38,730 nt of DNA, taken from contig JAWOBE010000155.1 of NCBI GenBank assembly GCA_046498185.1, positions 1 to 38,730 of the forward strand, read 5' to 3'. This DNA comes from CAYXDR01 sp046498185. GTDB taxonomy: Bacteria; Desulfobacterota; DSM-4660; Desulfatiglandales; Desulfatiglandaceae. The notes beneath the pieces were generated by a model, which saw nothing but the letters and a program-made list of their open reading frames with translations, had not been told where the DNA came from and did no database searches. The position numbers and the translations under genes were made by a program. Below, piece by piece: positions 31,461-38,730 of this stretch; positions within the stretch are counted from its first letter, which is position 1; each line of letters starts with the position of its first letter.

Positions 31461-32509
31461 TGAAGCTATACAGCCTTGGGAAAGTTCCGTGGCGGGAATC
31501 CCAGTTGATTTACCACGCGCTTGCCGAAATGGGCCGGGAGGGACTTTCCCTGGTGAGCCCTGCCACGGCCTACGTATGCATCGGTTTTCACCAGCATGCG
31601 GCGCAGGAGGTTGACCTGGAGTATTGCACAGGCAACGGCATCCCCATCTTCCGTCGGGATCTCGGCGGAGGGGCGGTTTACCTGGATGGCGATCAGTATT
31701 TTTTTCAGCTTATTCTGCATCGGGACAATCCTCTTGTTCCCAAGAACAAATCGAGTTTTTATCGAAAATTCCTTGATCCTATCCTCAATGTCTATCGCCG
31801 AATAGGAATACCGGTCGAATACAAGCCGGTAAACGATGTGGTCTGCGGAGCCAGGAAGATATCCGGCACCGGTGCCGGCGAAATCGGAGATTGCATCGTT
31901 TTCGTCGGAAACCTGATCATGGATTTTGATTTCCGGGAGATGTCCAGGGTCCTCAACGTGCCTGATGAGAAATTCCGGGACAAAGTTTATAAAACACTTA
32001 CGGATAATCTTACAACCATCCGAAGAGAATTGGGTGAGGAAGGCGCGCGGCAATGGAGTGAAGAGCGGCTCAATGAAATGATGGCAGAGGAATTCAAGGC
32101 GGTGCTTGGGCCCATGGAACCATCGGCGATCGATCCTGATTTGGCGTCGAAGATCCAGGAAATGGAACTCAGGATGAAATCCCATGAATGGACTTATCGC
32201 AAGGGCAAAAAGACCGTCGGCCGCGATGTAAAGATACGCTCCGGGGTGAACGTAATTCAAAAGGTCCATAAAGCCCCCGGAGGACTCCTCAGGTGTGAAA
32301 TGGAATTGATCGAAGGTAAAATCAGGGCGCTGACCTTGTCAGGGGATTTTTTTTGTTTCCCCAAAGATTCTATCGGGAGGCTGGAGCGGGCCCTGGTGGG
32401 AAAGAGCCTGGATGAAGTTGAGGGGATTCTCGAAGCTTTTTATTTTGGTGGTGATGTGGAGATCCCGGGAGTAGAGGTGGAGGACTGGATGAAACTGTTT
32501 GCCGGCTGA
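31460..32509 (+). CDS. lplA: Lipoate-protein ligase A family protein
   Basis: 349 residues from the ATG at 31460, whose A overlaps the mlaA stop (TGATG); a GTG one codon earlier is possible. The biotin/lipoate ligase fold (about 25-235) shows FRRDLGGGAVYLDGDQYFFQ and the lipoyl-AMP lysine in GARKISGTGAGEIGD. A C-terminal accessory domain (from about 250, RKGKKTVGRDVKIRSGVN onward) resembles the LplA C-terminal domain. It should attach lipoate or octanoate to carrier domains such as GcvH or E2. Its place between mlaA and glyQ suggests shared transcription rather than shared function. Confidence 0.85.
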   Translation: MKLYSLGKVPWRESQLIYHALAEMGREGLSLVSPATAYVCIGFHQHAAQEVDLEYCTGNGIPIFRRDLGGGAVYLDGDQYFFQLILHRDNPLVPKNKSSFYRKFLDPILNVYRRIGIPVEYKPVNDVVCGARKISGTGAGEIGDCIVFVGNLIMDFDFREMSRVLNVPDEKFRDKVYKTLTDNLTTIRRELGEEGARQWSEERLNEMMAEEFKAVLGPMEPSAIDPDLASKIQEMELRMKSHEWTYRKGKKTVGRDVKIRSGVNVIQKVHKAPGGLLRCEMELIEGKIRALTLSGDFFCFPKDSIGRLERALVGKSLDEVEGILEAFYFGGDVEIPGVEVEDWMKLFAG

Positions 32510-32531
32510 TTATGGAGGTTTGGAGGTTTTG

Positions 32532-33410
32532 ATGAATTTTCAAGAATTGATTTTTTCTCTGCAACAGTACTGGGCCGATTATGGCTGTATAATTCAGCAA
32601 CCCTACGATATCGAAGTTGGTGCCGGAACGATGAATCCGGCCACATTGCTTCGGGTTTTGGGGCCTGAACCTTGGGCCGTTGCATATGTCGAACCCTCCA
32701 GGAGGCCCACCGACGGAAGGTACGGGGAGAATCCCAACCGCCTTGGTCATTATTACCAGTACCAGGTGATCGTAAAGCCTTCGCCGCTTGACATCCAGGA
32801 TGTTTATCTGGGAAGCCTGCGGCGACTCGGCCTGGATCCTCTGGAACACGACATCCGGTTCGTCGAAGACGACTGGGAATCTCCGAATGTCGGCGCATCC
32901 GGCATGGGCTGGGAGGTATGGCTCGACGGTATGGAAATAACACAGTTCACATATTTCCAGGTTGCGGGGAGCCAAAGGCTGGATCCGATTTCAGTGGAAA
33001 TTACCTATGGGCTCGAGCGTATCGCGATGTATATGCAGGAAGTGGAAAGCGTCTACGATCTTAAATGGAACGACCGGTTGACCTATGGACAGGTTCACAA
33101 AAAAGGGGAATGGGAACTTTCCAGGTACAATTTCGAAGTGGCCGACGTGGACATGCTTTTAAATTTGTTCGATTTCTATGAGCGGGAGGCCTTAAGGGCA
33201 GGGAAGCTGGACCTGGTGCTGCCGACTTATGATTACTGTCTTAAATGTTCCCATACCTTCAATCTGCTGGATGCCAGGGGAGCCGTCAGCGTAACCGAGC
33301 GCACACACTATATCGATCGGATAAGACGCATGGCAAGGCTTGCAGGCCGCAATTATGTGAAACAGCGGGAAGATATGGGTTTCCCTTTGATGGAACGGGA
33401 TAACGGGTGA
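32532..33410 (+). CDS. glyQ: Glycyl-tRNA synthetase alpha subunit
   Basis: 292 residues from the ATG at 32532, preceded by GGAGG (32522-32526) within a duplicated GGAGGTTT. The alpha-subunit opening NFQELIFSLQQYWADYGC, QPYDIEVGAGTMNPATLLR, RRPTDGRYGENPNRLGHYYQ and GWEVWLDGMEITQFTYFQ are all canonical. This class II catalytic subunit works with GlyS as alpha2beta2, the form usual in Proteobacteria-related groups. Confidence 0.97.
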   Translation: MNFQELIFSLQQYWADYGCIIQQPYDIEVGAGTMNPATLLRVLGPEPWAVAYVEPSRRPTDGRYGENPNRLGHYYQYQVIVKPSPLDIQDVYLGSLRRLGLDPLEHDIRFVEDDWESPNVGASGMGWEVWLDGMEITQFTYFQVAGSQRLDPISVEITYGLERIAMYMQEVESVYDLKWNDRLTYGQVHKKGEWELSRYNFEVADVDMLLNLFDFYEREALRAGKLDLVLPTYDYCLKCSHTFNLLDARGAVSVTERTHYIDRIRRMARLAGRNYVKQREDMGFPLMERDNG

Positions 33411-33414
33411 GATT

Positions 33415-35493
33415 ATGGTTGCCGAATTATTGTTCGAGATTGGAACGGAGGAGATCCCATCGGGCTATCTAGGTCAGGGACTTGCGGATCTGAAGGCTCT
33501 GAGCGTTTCTTGCCTGGCCGAAAACCGTATTGAATACGCGGGAGGAGTATTTACCTATGGAACACCCAGACGGCTTGTTCTCATCGTAAAGGCTGTCGCA
33601 GAAACTCAGCAGGACACGACCGAGGAGATGACCGGGCCGCCGGTCCGTGTGGCTTTTGACGGCCAGGGGAATCCAACAAAGGCGGCCGTCGGTTTCGCCG
33701 AACGCCAGGGAGTTCCGGTCGAAGCCCTCGACCGGGTTGAGACACCTAAAGGTGAATATTTGTTCCTGAAGCGCACGATACCCGGCAGACGGACCATAGA
33801 TGTCCTGGCCGAGGTTCTGCCGGGGTTGATCGGCTCGATCCCGTGGCCCAAGTCTATGCGCTGGGGGAGGGTGTCAATGCCGTTCGTACGGCCGATCCAC
33901 TGGATCACAGCGCTTTTCGGAGGGGAGGTGATTCCTTTCGAAGCTGCGGGGATAACCTCGAGTGCATATACATTCGGTCATCGCTTCATGGCCCCTGAAG
34001 GGGTGGAGGTTTGTTCGGTTGAAGAATATATGAACGCGATGGAGCGGGGATTTGTTGTGGTGGATCCTGCGGAGAGGCGGAACCTGATTCAAGATATGAT
34101 CCGCAAGGCGGCATCCGGTTCCGGGGGAATCCCGGCCGACGACCCGGAGCTGCTTTCCACGGTCGCAAACCTGGTGGAATTTCCGTCGGCGGTTTGCGGG
34201 TCGTTCGACCGGGCTTTCCTGTCGCTTCCGGAGCCTGTGCTTGTGACGGCTATGAAGGAGCACCAGAAATATTTTTCGGTATATGATGAATCGGGTCGGC
34301 TTCTGCCCAATTTTGTAGCCGTCAACAATACCGTTGCAAAAGACGAGGCCGTGGTTGGAAAAGGCCACGAGCGGGTGTTACGGGCCAGGTTGGCCGATGC
34401 GGTTTTCTTTTTCGAAGAAGACAGGAAGAAACCTCTCACCGACCGGTTGGAAGATTTGGAAGGCGTGATTTTCCAGGCTGAACTTGGTACGTCCAGGGCA
34501 AAGGTGATTAGATTCTCCGAGTTGGCTGTTTCCTTGTCGCGACGTGTCGCTCCGGAATCCACCACAAGTGTCGAGCACGCGGCCAAGCTCTGTAAATGTG
34601 ACCTGGTAACACAGGTGGTTGGAGAGTTTCCGTCGCTCCAGGGGGTTATGGGCGCTTCGTATGCAAGGTTGGAGGGATACGATGAAGAAATATGCCGGGC
34701 TATACAAGAGCACTATCTGCCCGTAAGGGCGGGCGATCAGGTGCCTTCCTCGGACGTCGCCGCGGTGGTTGGTGTTGCAGACCGCTTGGACAGCATAGTG
34801 GGATATTTCGCGATCGGGCTGGAACCCTCCGGAAATGCTGATCCCTTTGCACTCAGGCGCCATGCATTAGCGGTGCTCCGTATTCTGGAACAGAAAGGTT
34901 GGGAGGTGTCGCTGCGCCGGCTTGTGCGTGAAGATGCCGATATCCTTGCACGGGACGGAGGGATCGCGGTCCCGGAAGACACCGTTGACAGGGTCATGCA
35001 ATTCTGCAAAGAGCGGTACAGGAGGATGTTACTGCGGGAAAACTACGATGTGGATTCCGTGGAATCGGTTTTATCGATCGATTTCGATTGGATTTCAAAT
35101 CTTCGCACCAGAATAGAGCAGGTCGGCCGTTTTTCACGGGAATCGGAAAAATTCGGAGCCCTTTGCCTGACCTTCAAACGTGTCCGCAATATATTGAAAA
35201 AAGAAACCATGCGGTATCCTGTGGACCCCGGACTGTTCCGGGACGGATGCGAAACATCGCTTTGGGAGGCGGCCACAGCAGTTGAAGAAGGGATTTCTGA
35301 GCCACTACGCCTTCGGGATTATTATACAGCGGCCGTTAAGTTGACCGAACTCGGAAAGCCCGTGGATGATTTTTTCGACGGTGTTGAAATCATGACCGAT
35401 GACGAAAGTTTAAGATTCAACAGGCTGGGAATGCTTCAGAGCATCGAAGATTTAATTCTGCAGGTGGCGGATTTTTCCAGGTTTCCTGTTTAA
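33415..35493 (+). CDS. glyS: Glycyl-tRNA synthetase beta subunit
   Basis: 692 residues, the usual length. LLFEIGTEEIPSGYLGQGL opens the protein; SIPWPKSMRWG, VRPIHWITALFGGEVIPFEA and VTAMKEHQKYFSVYD are typical. An HD-like segment and a C-terminal tRNA-binding (DALR-like) region with RVRNILKK follow. It binds tRNA-Gly for the alpha subunit. It starts four bases after the glyQ stop. Only 16 bases separate its stop from the convergent mltA stop, leaving no room for a separate terminator. Confidence 0.97.
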   Translation: MVAELLFEIGTEEIPSGYLGQGLADLKALSVSCLAENRIEYAGGVFTYGTPRRLVLIVKAVAETQQDTTEEMTGPPVRVAFDGQGNPTKAAVGFAERQGVPVEALDRVETPKGEYLFLKRTIPGRRTIDVLAEVLPGLIGSIPWPKSMRWGRVSMPFVRPIHWITALFGGEVIPFEAAGITSSAYTFGHRFMAPEGVEVCSVEEYMNAMERGFVVVDPAERRNLIQDMIRKAASGSGGIPADDPELLSTVANLVEFPSAVCGSFDRAFLSLPEPVLVTAMKEHQKYFSVYDESGRLLPNFVAVNNTVAKDEAVVGKGHERVLRARLADAVFFFEEDRKKPLTDRLEDLEGVIFQAELGTSRAKVIRFSELAVSLSRRVAPESTTSVEHAAKLCKCDLVTQVVGEFPSLQGVMGASYARLEGYDEEICRAIQEHYLPVRAGDQVPSSDVAAVVGVADRLDSIVGYFAIGLEPSGNADPFALRRHALAVLRILEQKGWEVSLRRLVREDADILARDGGIAVPEDTVDRVMQFCKERYRRMLLRENYDVDSVESVLSIDFDWISNLRTRIEQVGRFSRESEKFGALCLTFKRVRNILKKETMRYPVDPGLFRDGCETSLWEAATAVEEGISEPLRLRDYYTAAVKLTELGKPVDDFFDGVEIMTDDESLRFNRLGMLQSIEDLILQVADFSRFPV

Positions 35494-35509
35494 GCGGATT
35501 TTTTCGGTC

Positions 35510-36727
35510 TCACTTCTTTTTTACCAGAAGATACAGCTCGCCGTGGTGCTGCAGGTGGCCGGCCGCAGTTTCAGCATACTTACCGCTGCCCCAGAATATA
35601 TCCGCACGCCCGGCGCCCTTAATGGCCCCTCCGGTATCCTGATTGATTACGAATGCGGAAAAAGGCTCCCAGGAGATGATATTTCCTCCGGCGCCGACGC
35701 GTGGCTTTTTGGTCGATATGAAGCAGAGGGCGCCCTTGGGAAAGATGTCGGCGTCGAGCGCTATGGATCTTTCCGGAGTCAGTGGAACACCGATATTCCC
35801 GACGATCGGGCCGTCCAGGATTCTAAAAAAAACATAAGAGGGATTGTATTCGAGCAGAGCTTCGACCTGATCCCGGTTTGAGGCAAAGTATCTCCTGATA
35901 GACTGCATGGATATTTTTTTCCGGCTGATCTTTCCCTGTTCGACGAGGTGCGCGCCGATACTGCGGTACGGGTGACCGTTTTTTGCTGCGTAGCCGGCCG
36001 TTATTATCCTGCCGTCTGGAAGTTTCAGGCGGCCTGACCCCTGTATATGAAGAAACGCCACATCCACCGGGTTCTTTAGCCAGGCGATTTCCAGGCCGCG
36101 TCCTTTCAAAACCTGCCCGGCTTCTATCTCGCTGCGGGAATAGTAGGGCACCACATTGCACCCGTCAATCCTGGCTGTCAGATATTCACCTTTGAATCGG
36201 GGATTGAAGAGACCGAGATCGATTCTTATCATGTCGTTCGGGGGGCTGTATATGGGATGCTTGAATGTTTCATCGGGCTCGAGCGCCGCTTCGAAAAGGG
36301 GTTCATAGTAACCGGTGAACAATACCTTTCCGGTGTCCCGGCCTCCGGATGCTTTTAGTATTTCGAAATTGCGGCGTATGTGTTTTTCGAGGCTTTCCGG
36401 GTCAGGATATTTTTCGACAAGGTGAAGGAGCAATTCCTGGCTTTCCCTGATGTAACCGGGAGTGAAAGATTTTTTCCCATATTTGAATTGATGATCCGGG
36501 GGCAGCTTGACCAGATATGTTATGTTCCGATTGATGGCGGCCGCGAGCGATTCGACCGGGAGATCGTCCTTAAAGGCGGGGATTGAAAAACCGGTTTCCG
36601 AAATCACCTCATCTTGTTCGTGTTGTTCGTGAAGTACGGTGCCGCGACCGGGCACGCAGCCCACTGCAAGCCCTAATAACAATGCAAGAAACAATGTGCA
36701 GATCCGGTGAATGAAATGCGGAGCCAA
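35510..36727 (-). CDS. mltA: Membrane-bound lytic murein transglycosylase A (MltA)
   Basis: 405 residues. The start is a TTG at 36727, supported by GAGGAGGG ending 6 bases upstream. A lipoprotein signal ends at Cys24 (LGLAVGC). The MltA domain shows LFTGYYEPLFEAAL and the 3D domain at the end carries GAGRADIFWG, where the family's catalytic Asp lies, with AFVINQDTGGAIKG before it. It cleaves peptidoglycan glycan strands to 1,6-anhydro products, anchored to the outer membrane. Confidence 0.95.
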   Translation of the reverse strand: MAPHFIHRICTLFLALLLGLAVGCVPGRGTVLHEQHEQDEVISETGFSIPAFKDDLPVESLAAAINRNITYLVKLPPDHQFKYGKKSFTPGYIRESQELLLHLVEKYPDPESLEKHIRRNFEILKASGGRDTGKVLFTGYYEPLFEAALEPDETFKHPIYSPPNDMIRIDLGLFNPRFKGEYLTARIDGCNVVPYYSRSEIEAGQVLKGRGLEIAWLKNPVDVAFLHIQGSGRLKLPDGRIITAGYAAKNGHPYRSIGAHLVEQGKISRKKISMQSIRRYFASNRDQVEALLEYNPSYVFFRILDGPIVGNIGVPLTPERSIALDADIFPKGALCFISTKKPRVGAGGNIISWEPFSAFVINQDTGGAIKGAGRADIFWGSGKYAETAAGHLQHHGELYLLVKKK

Positions 36728-36983
36728 ATTTTTCCCTCCTCAGGATGTATTGATGGTTGCGTTAGATCCAGGCTATTAGAAAACCGGATTATTTTCAATA
36801 TATGTGTACACGCGCGGAGGGATCCGGTGTGGTTATTTTTCTAGTGCGGTGTGGAATTTTTTACACGCTTTCGACAAAAAATGACTGTCCTTGAAAAGCC
36901 AAAAAGGTTTTATGCCACTTTTTTTGTTATATTTTCAATATGTTATGAGATTACTGTAAATAATGGTTCTTTTTGGTAATATA

Positions 36984-36999
36984 TGGCATGATGGTTGCT
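36984..36999 (+). promoter_or_regulatory. Sigma-54 (RpoN) -24/-12 promoter of lpxC
   Basis: TGGCATGATGGTTGCT matches the TGGCAC-N5-TTGC consensus, with the invariant GG (36985-36986) and GC (36997-36998) exactly 10 bases apart. The predicted start near 37010 leaves a leader of about 40 bases to the TTG start of lpxC. No enhancer site or RpoN activator is identified in the window. Confidence 0.55.
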
Positions 37000-37037
37000 T
37001 AATAGAAGAATATGAGAGAGTTTGTTCAGGCGGAAAT

Positions 37038-37043
37038 GAAGGA
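37038..37043 (+). promoter_or_regulatory. Ribosome binding site deciding the lpxC start
   Basis: AAGGAG lies 7 bases before the in-frame TTG at 37051. The upstream in-frame ATGs (37012, 37036) have no comparable site, and 37012 would lie almost on the predicted transcription start. Confidence 0.7.
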
Positions 37044-37050
37044 GAATCGA

Positions 37051-37980
37051 TTGGATTATACACAGAGAACGCTGAAAGAATCGGTTGGCTGCACCGGGGT
37101 GGGACTTCATTCCGGTCAGCGTGTTCGGTTGACGATTAAGCCTTCAGCATCCAATGCCGGCATCAGGTTTGTACGCACCGACCTGGCGGGCCGTCCGTCG
37201 GTTAAGGCGTGTTTTGAGAATGTGGTCGATACGACTCTCGCCACGACTCTTGGATCGAACGGGTGCCGGGTGTCAACCGTCGAGCATGTGCTGGCGGCTC
37301 TTTTTGGATTTGGTATAGACAATGCGGTGATTGAGCTCGACGGGGCCGAAGTACCGATTATGGACGGCAGCGCCGCCCCTTTTGTTTTTTTGCTCAAGAG
37401 TGCCGGGATCCGGCAGCAGCCAGCCCCGAAAAATTTTATGGTGATCCGTAAACCGTTTAAGGTCGACGACGGTGCAAGATCCGTTGCTATCTACCCTTCA
37501 CGTGAACTAAAGATTACCTACACAATCGATTTTGATCACCCACTGGTTCGCAACCAGTGTTTTTCCTTGAATTTTTCCGGGAAAGACTTTGTTAGGGAAA
37601 TCAGCAAAGCACGTACCTTCGGGTTTCTCAAGGATGTTCAGATGCTTAAAGACAACGGATTCGCCAAGGGAGGCTCCCTGGACAACGCCGTTGTGATAGA
37701 TGAAAACCGCGTGCTGAACGAAGACGGTCTTAGGTACAAGGACGAGTTCGTGCGGCATAAGGTTCTTGATTTTATCGGAGATCTATCGGTTATAGGGTGT
37801 CCGGTGATCGGGCATTTTGTCGTAAACAAATCGGGTCATTTTCTGAACCAATTGATGTTGAGAGAATTCACGAAGGCCACGGATCACTGGAAATTGCTCA
37901 GCTTTGAACATCCCGAAACAGAGAGCCGGGAACGTGTAAAACTCCCGGCCTTATGGCTGCCGGAGCCGGCTGCCGCATAA
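37051..37980 (+). CDS. lpxC: UDP-3-O-acyl-N-acetylglucosamine deacetylase LpxC
   Basis: 309 residues from the TTG at 37051, giving MDYTQRTLKESVGCTGVGLH, close to the Escherichia coli start (MIKQRTLK). With this start the zinc ligands fall at His79 (TVEHVLAAL), His236 and Asp240 (RHKVLDFIGDL), Glu78 is the base and His263 (KSGHFLNQ) the second catalytic residue; Escherichia coli uses His79, His238, Asp242, Glu78 and His265. A longer frame from ATG 37012 would add 13 residues. LpxC does the first committed step of lipid A synthesis in the cytoplasm. Regulation by the sigma-54-like promoter upstream is inferred. Confidence 0.96.
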   Translation: MDYTQRTLKESVGCTGVGLHSGQRVRLTIKPSASNAGIRFVRTDLAGRPSVKACFENVVDTTLATTLGSNGCRVSTVEHVLAALFGFGIDNAVIELDGAEVPIMDGSAAPFVFLLKSAGIRQQPAPKNFMVIRKPFKVDDGARSVAIYPSRELKITYTIDFDHPLVRNQCFSLNFSGKDFVREISKARTFGFLKDVQMLKDNGFAKGGSLDNAVVIDENRVLNEDGLRYKDEFVRHKVLDFIGDLSVIGCPVIGHFVVNKSGHFLNQLMLREFTKATDHWKLLSFEHPETESRERVKLPALWLPEPAAA

Positions 37981-38035
37981 TGAACGTATAATCATCGGGC
38001 TGAATCGCAGGAAGATGCGAAAGAGCCCTGAAGGG

Positions 38036-38078
38036 AGGCCGCCCAGACCGGTATTGTTCCGGCGGGCGGCTTCTTTAT
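38036..38078 (+). terminator. Rho-independent terminator of lpxC
   Basis: AGGCCGCCC (38036-38044) pairs with GGGCGGCTT (38064-38072; core GCCGCCC with GGGCGGC), with a CCGG/CCGG inner stem in the loop, followed by TCTTTATTTTA. It lies 55 bases after the lpxC stop. Confidence 0.75.
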
Positions 38079-38106
38079 TTTATGAACTGCAGTTGCATGT
38101 CGTTCG

Positions 38107-38233
38107 GTGGGAGCGATTTGCAATCGCGATCTTTCTTCCCCCGCAGTTGCGTGCAAGATCGCGGTTAAAAACCGCTCCCACAGTTTGAAGTCCCGTGTAG
38201 TTCCTGTGGGAGCGATTTGCAATCGCGATCTTG
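38107..38233. repeat. REP-like palindromic elements, three copies in alternating orientation
   Basis: GTGGGAGCGATTTGCAATCG and following bases at 38107-38133, an inverted related copy ending ACCGCTCCCACAG at 38154-38183, and a third copy CCTGTGGGAGCGATTTGCAA onward at 38203-38233. Each is itself hairpin-forming (CGATTTGCAATCG). The alternating arrangement resembles BIME clusters of REP elements. No REP-associated transposase is in the window. Confidence 0.75.
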
Positions 38234-38272
38234 CTCTGCCTGAAGTGGTTATGAAAATATCTTCCTTGTCCT

Positions 38273-38316
38273 TCGGCGTCGGTATCGGTATCGGCGTCGT
38301 CTGTTTTTCAAGTAGT
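38273..38316 (+). repeat. Composite intergenic repeat, fragment of copy E
   Basis: Hexamers GGCGTCGGTATCGGTATCGG and then CGTCGTCTGTTTTTCAAGTAGT, corresponding to the hexamer-to-linker junction of copies B and C without the opening segment. Confidence 0.65.
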
Positions 38317-38353
38317 GCCCCCCGGCCCGGCCATTATTCCTCTTGATGTAAAT

Positions 38354-38437
38354 CGTTGTCAGTGGAGCGCAAGCGAAGCGGTTGTCGTTGTCGTAATCGA
38401 TATCATATCGGCGTCGGGATCGGTATCGGGATCGAAA
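38354..38437 (+). repeat. Composite intergenic repeat, copy E
   Basis: CGTTGTCAGTGGAGCGCAAG opening identical to copy A, a GAAGCGGTTGTCGTTGTCGT stretch, an AATCGATATC and ATCGGCGTCGGGATCGGTAT hexamer tract. The opening, hexamer type and orientation match copies A-C. Confidence 0.8.
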
Positions 38438-38460
38438 GGGCTCCAGAATCAAAAATCGAC

Positions 38461-38563
38461 CCCGTCACCAACACCAACACCGCCGCGCAGCGGCGCCACC
38501 AACACCAACACCAACACTAACACCGCCGCACAGCGGCGCCACCAACACCGCCGCGTAGCGGCG
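38461..38563 (+). repeat. CACCAACAC array with three CCGC hairpins
   Basis: Three 15-base hairpins, CGCCGCGCAGCGGCG (38481-38495), CGCCGCACAGCGGCG (38524-38538) and CGCCGCGTAGCGGCG (38549-38563), share arms and vary only in the loop. CACCAACA runs separate them. Related CGCCACCAAC pieces occur beside copies A (inverted, near 19537-19556) and D (near 27885). Confidence 0.75.
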
Positions 38564-38730
38564 CCACCAATGTTGGATCAGGGTCCGCTCCCGTCCTTGC
38601 TTTCCAGTCATTTCTTCCTTATACTAACACGTTCATAAAGTTGATTTTTCAGGCGGATTCAAATATTTGGTCCACTCTGCGACTGGAAGGTTAAGTGGCT
38701 ATTTTTAAAAGACAACTACGGTCAATAACT

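Larger units (their letters stand above)
36728..37050. other. Divergent intergenic region mltA/lpxC
   Basis: 323 bases, AT-rich from about 36855. On the minus strand it holds the mltA ribosome site (complement of 36734-36741) and a weak TTGAAA-type -35 near 36800. On the plus strand it holds the sigma-54-like promoter at 36984-36999 and the lpxC ribosome site at 37038-37043. No gene is seen. Confidence 0.6.
37981..38730. other. 750-base gene-free tract after lpxC
   Basis: After the terminator come three alternating REP-like hairpins (38107-38233), composite repeat sequence (38273-38316 and 38354-38437) and CACCAACAC arrays with three CCGC hairpins (38461-38563). The last 90 bases show nothing recognisable. 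The frame at 38315-38638 is repeat-encoded. Confidence 0.75.

Noticed and set aside
31466..32269. 267-codon minus-strand frame opposite lplA
   Set aside because: The lplA motifs are convincing on the plus strand and the antisense frame has no domain or start signal.
38315..38638. 107-codon frame after lpxC
   Set aside because: Its residues are the translation of the hexamer and CACCAACAC repeats (ISASGSVSGS, NTNTNTNT) and it has no ribosome site.
38640..38730. Window end examined for a tRNA or the start of another gene
   Set aside because: No cloverleaf, ribosome site or conserved frame could be recognised in the final 90 bases.

Overview
The window reads as chromosomal DNA of a Gram-negative anaerobe, most likely a Desulfobacterota (former Deltaproteobacteria) sulfate reducer or syntroph. 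This is inferred from an FdhA-type formate dehydrogenase beside corrinoid methyltransferase genes, a TAXI-type TRAP transporter, a bacterial Mla lipid-transport operon, lpxC and alpha2beta2 glycyl-tRNA synthetase. No 16S rRNA or tRNA gene is visible to confirm the taxon.

Layout. 1-1220: 3' part of a formate dehydrogenase alpha subunit and its terminator. 1263-9803 (+): an apparent catabolic island made of a GntR/FCD regulator behind a perfect palindromic operator, an M24 creatinase-fold enzyme that has lost the usual metal ligands, a TAXI solute receptor and fused TRAP permease, two divergent UroD/MtaA-family methyltransferases on either side of a corrinoid protein, and a small four-cysteine protein. 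I infer uptake, cleavage and corrinoid-dependent demethylation of an unknown methylated compound. 9923-17174 (-): an oligopeptide ABC transporter operon (solute receptor, two permeases, two ATPases) ending in an M20 dipeptidase; its receptor appears circularly permuted. 17510-19296 (-): a methanogen-type thymidylate synthase overlapping rlmN. 19297-20720: a 1.4 kb gene-poor, repeat-rich and hairpin-rich stretch. 20721-25255 (+): threonine aldolase, a four-S1-domain protein, MenG/UbiE, 3-hydroxyacyl-CoA dehydrogenase and a single-domain response regulator. 25593-27592 (-): rlmH and threonine synthase. 27933-35493 (+): mlaE-F-D-C-A, lipoate-protein ligase, glyQ, glyS, tightly packed. 35510-36727 (-): mltA. 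37051-37980 (+): lpxC behind a sigma-54-like promoter, then a terminator and a 0.65 kb repeat tract to the window end.

Related composite intergenic repeats recur at about 19.4, 19.8, 25.4, 27.8 and 38.3 kb. They combine hexameric ATCGGC/GTCGGT tracts, heptameric CTAACAG tracts and CACCAACAC tracts with CCGC hairpins. They account for most of the non-coding DNA and create spurious open frames.

The strongest leads are (i) the corrinoid demethylation island with its metal-ligand-less M24 enzyme, (ii) the circularly permuted peptide-binding protein, and (iii) the lpxC promoter together with its corrected TTG start.
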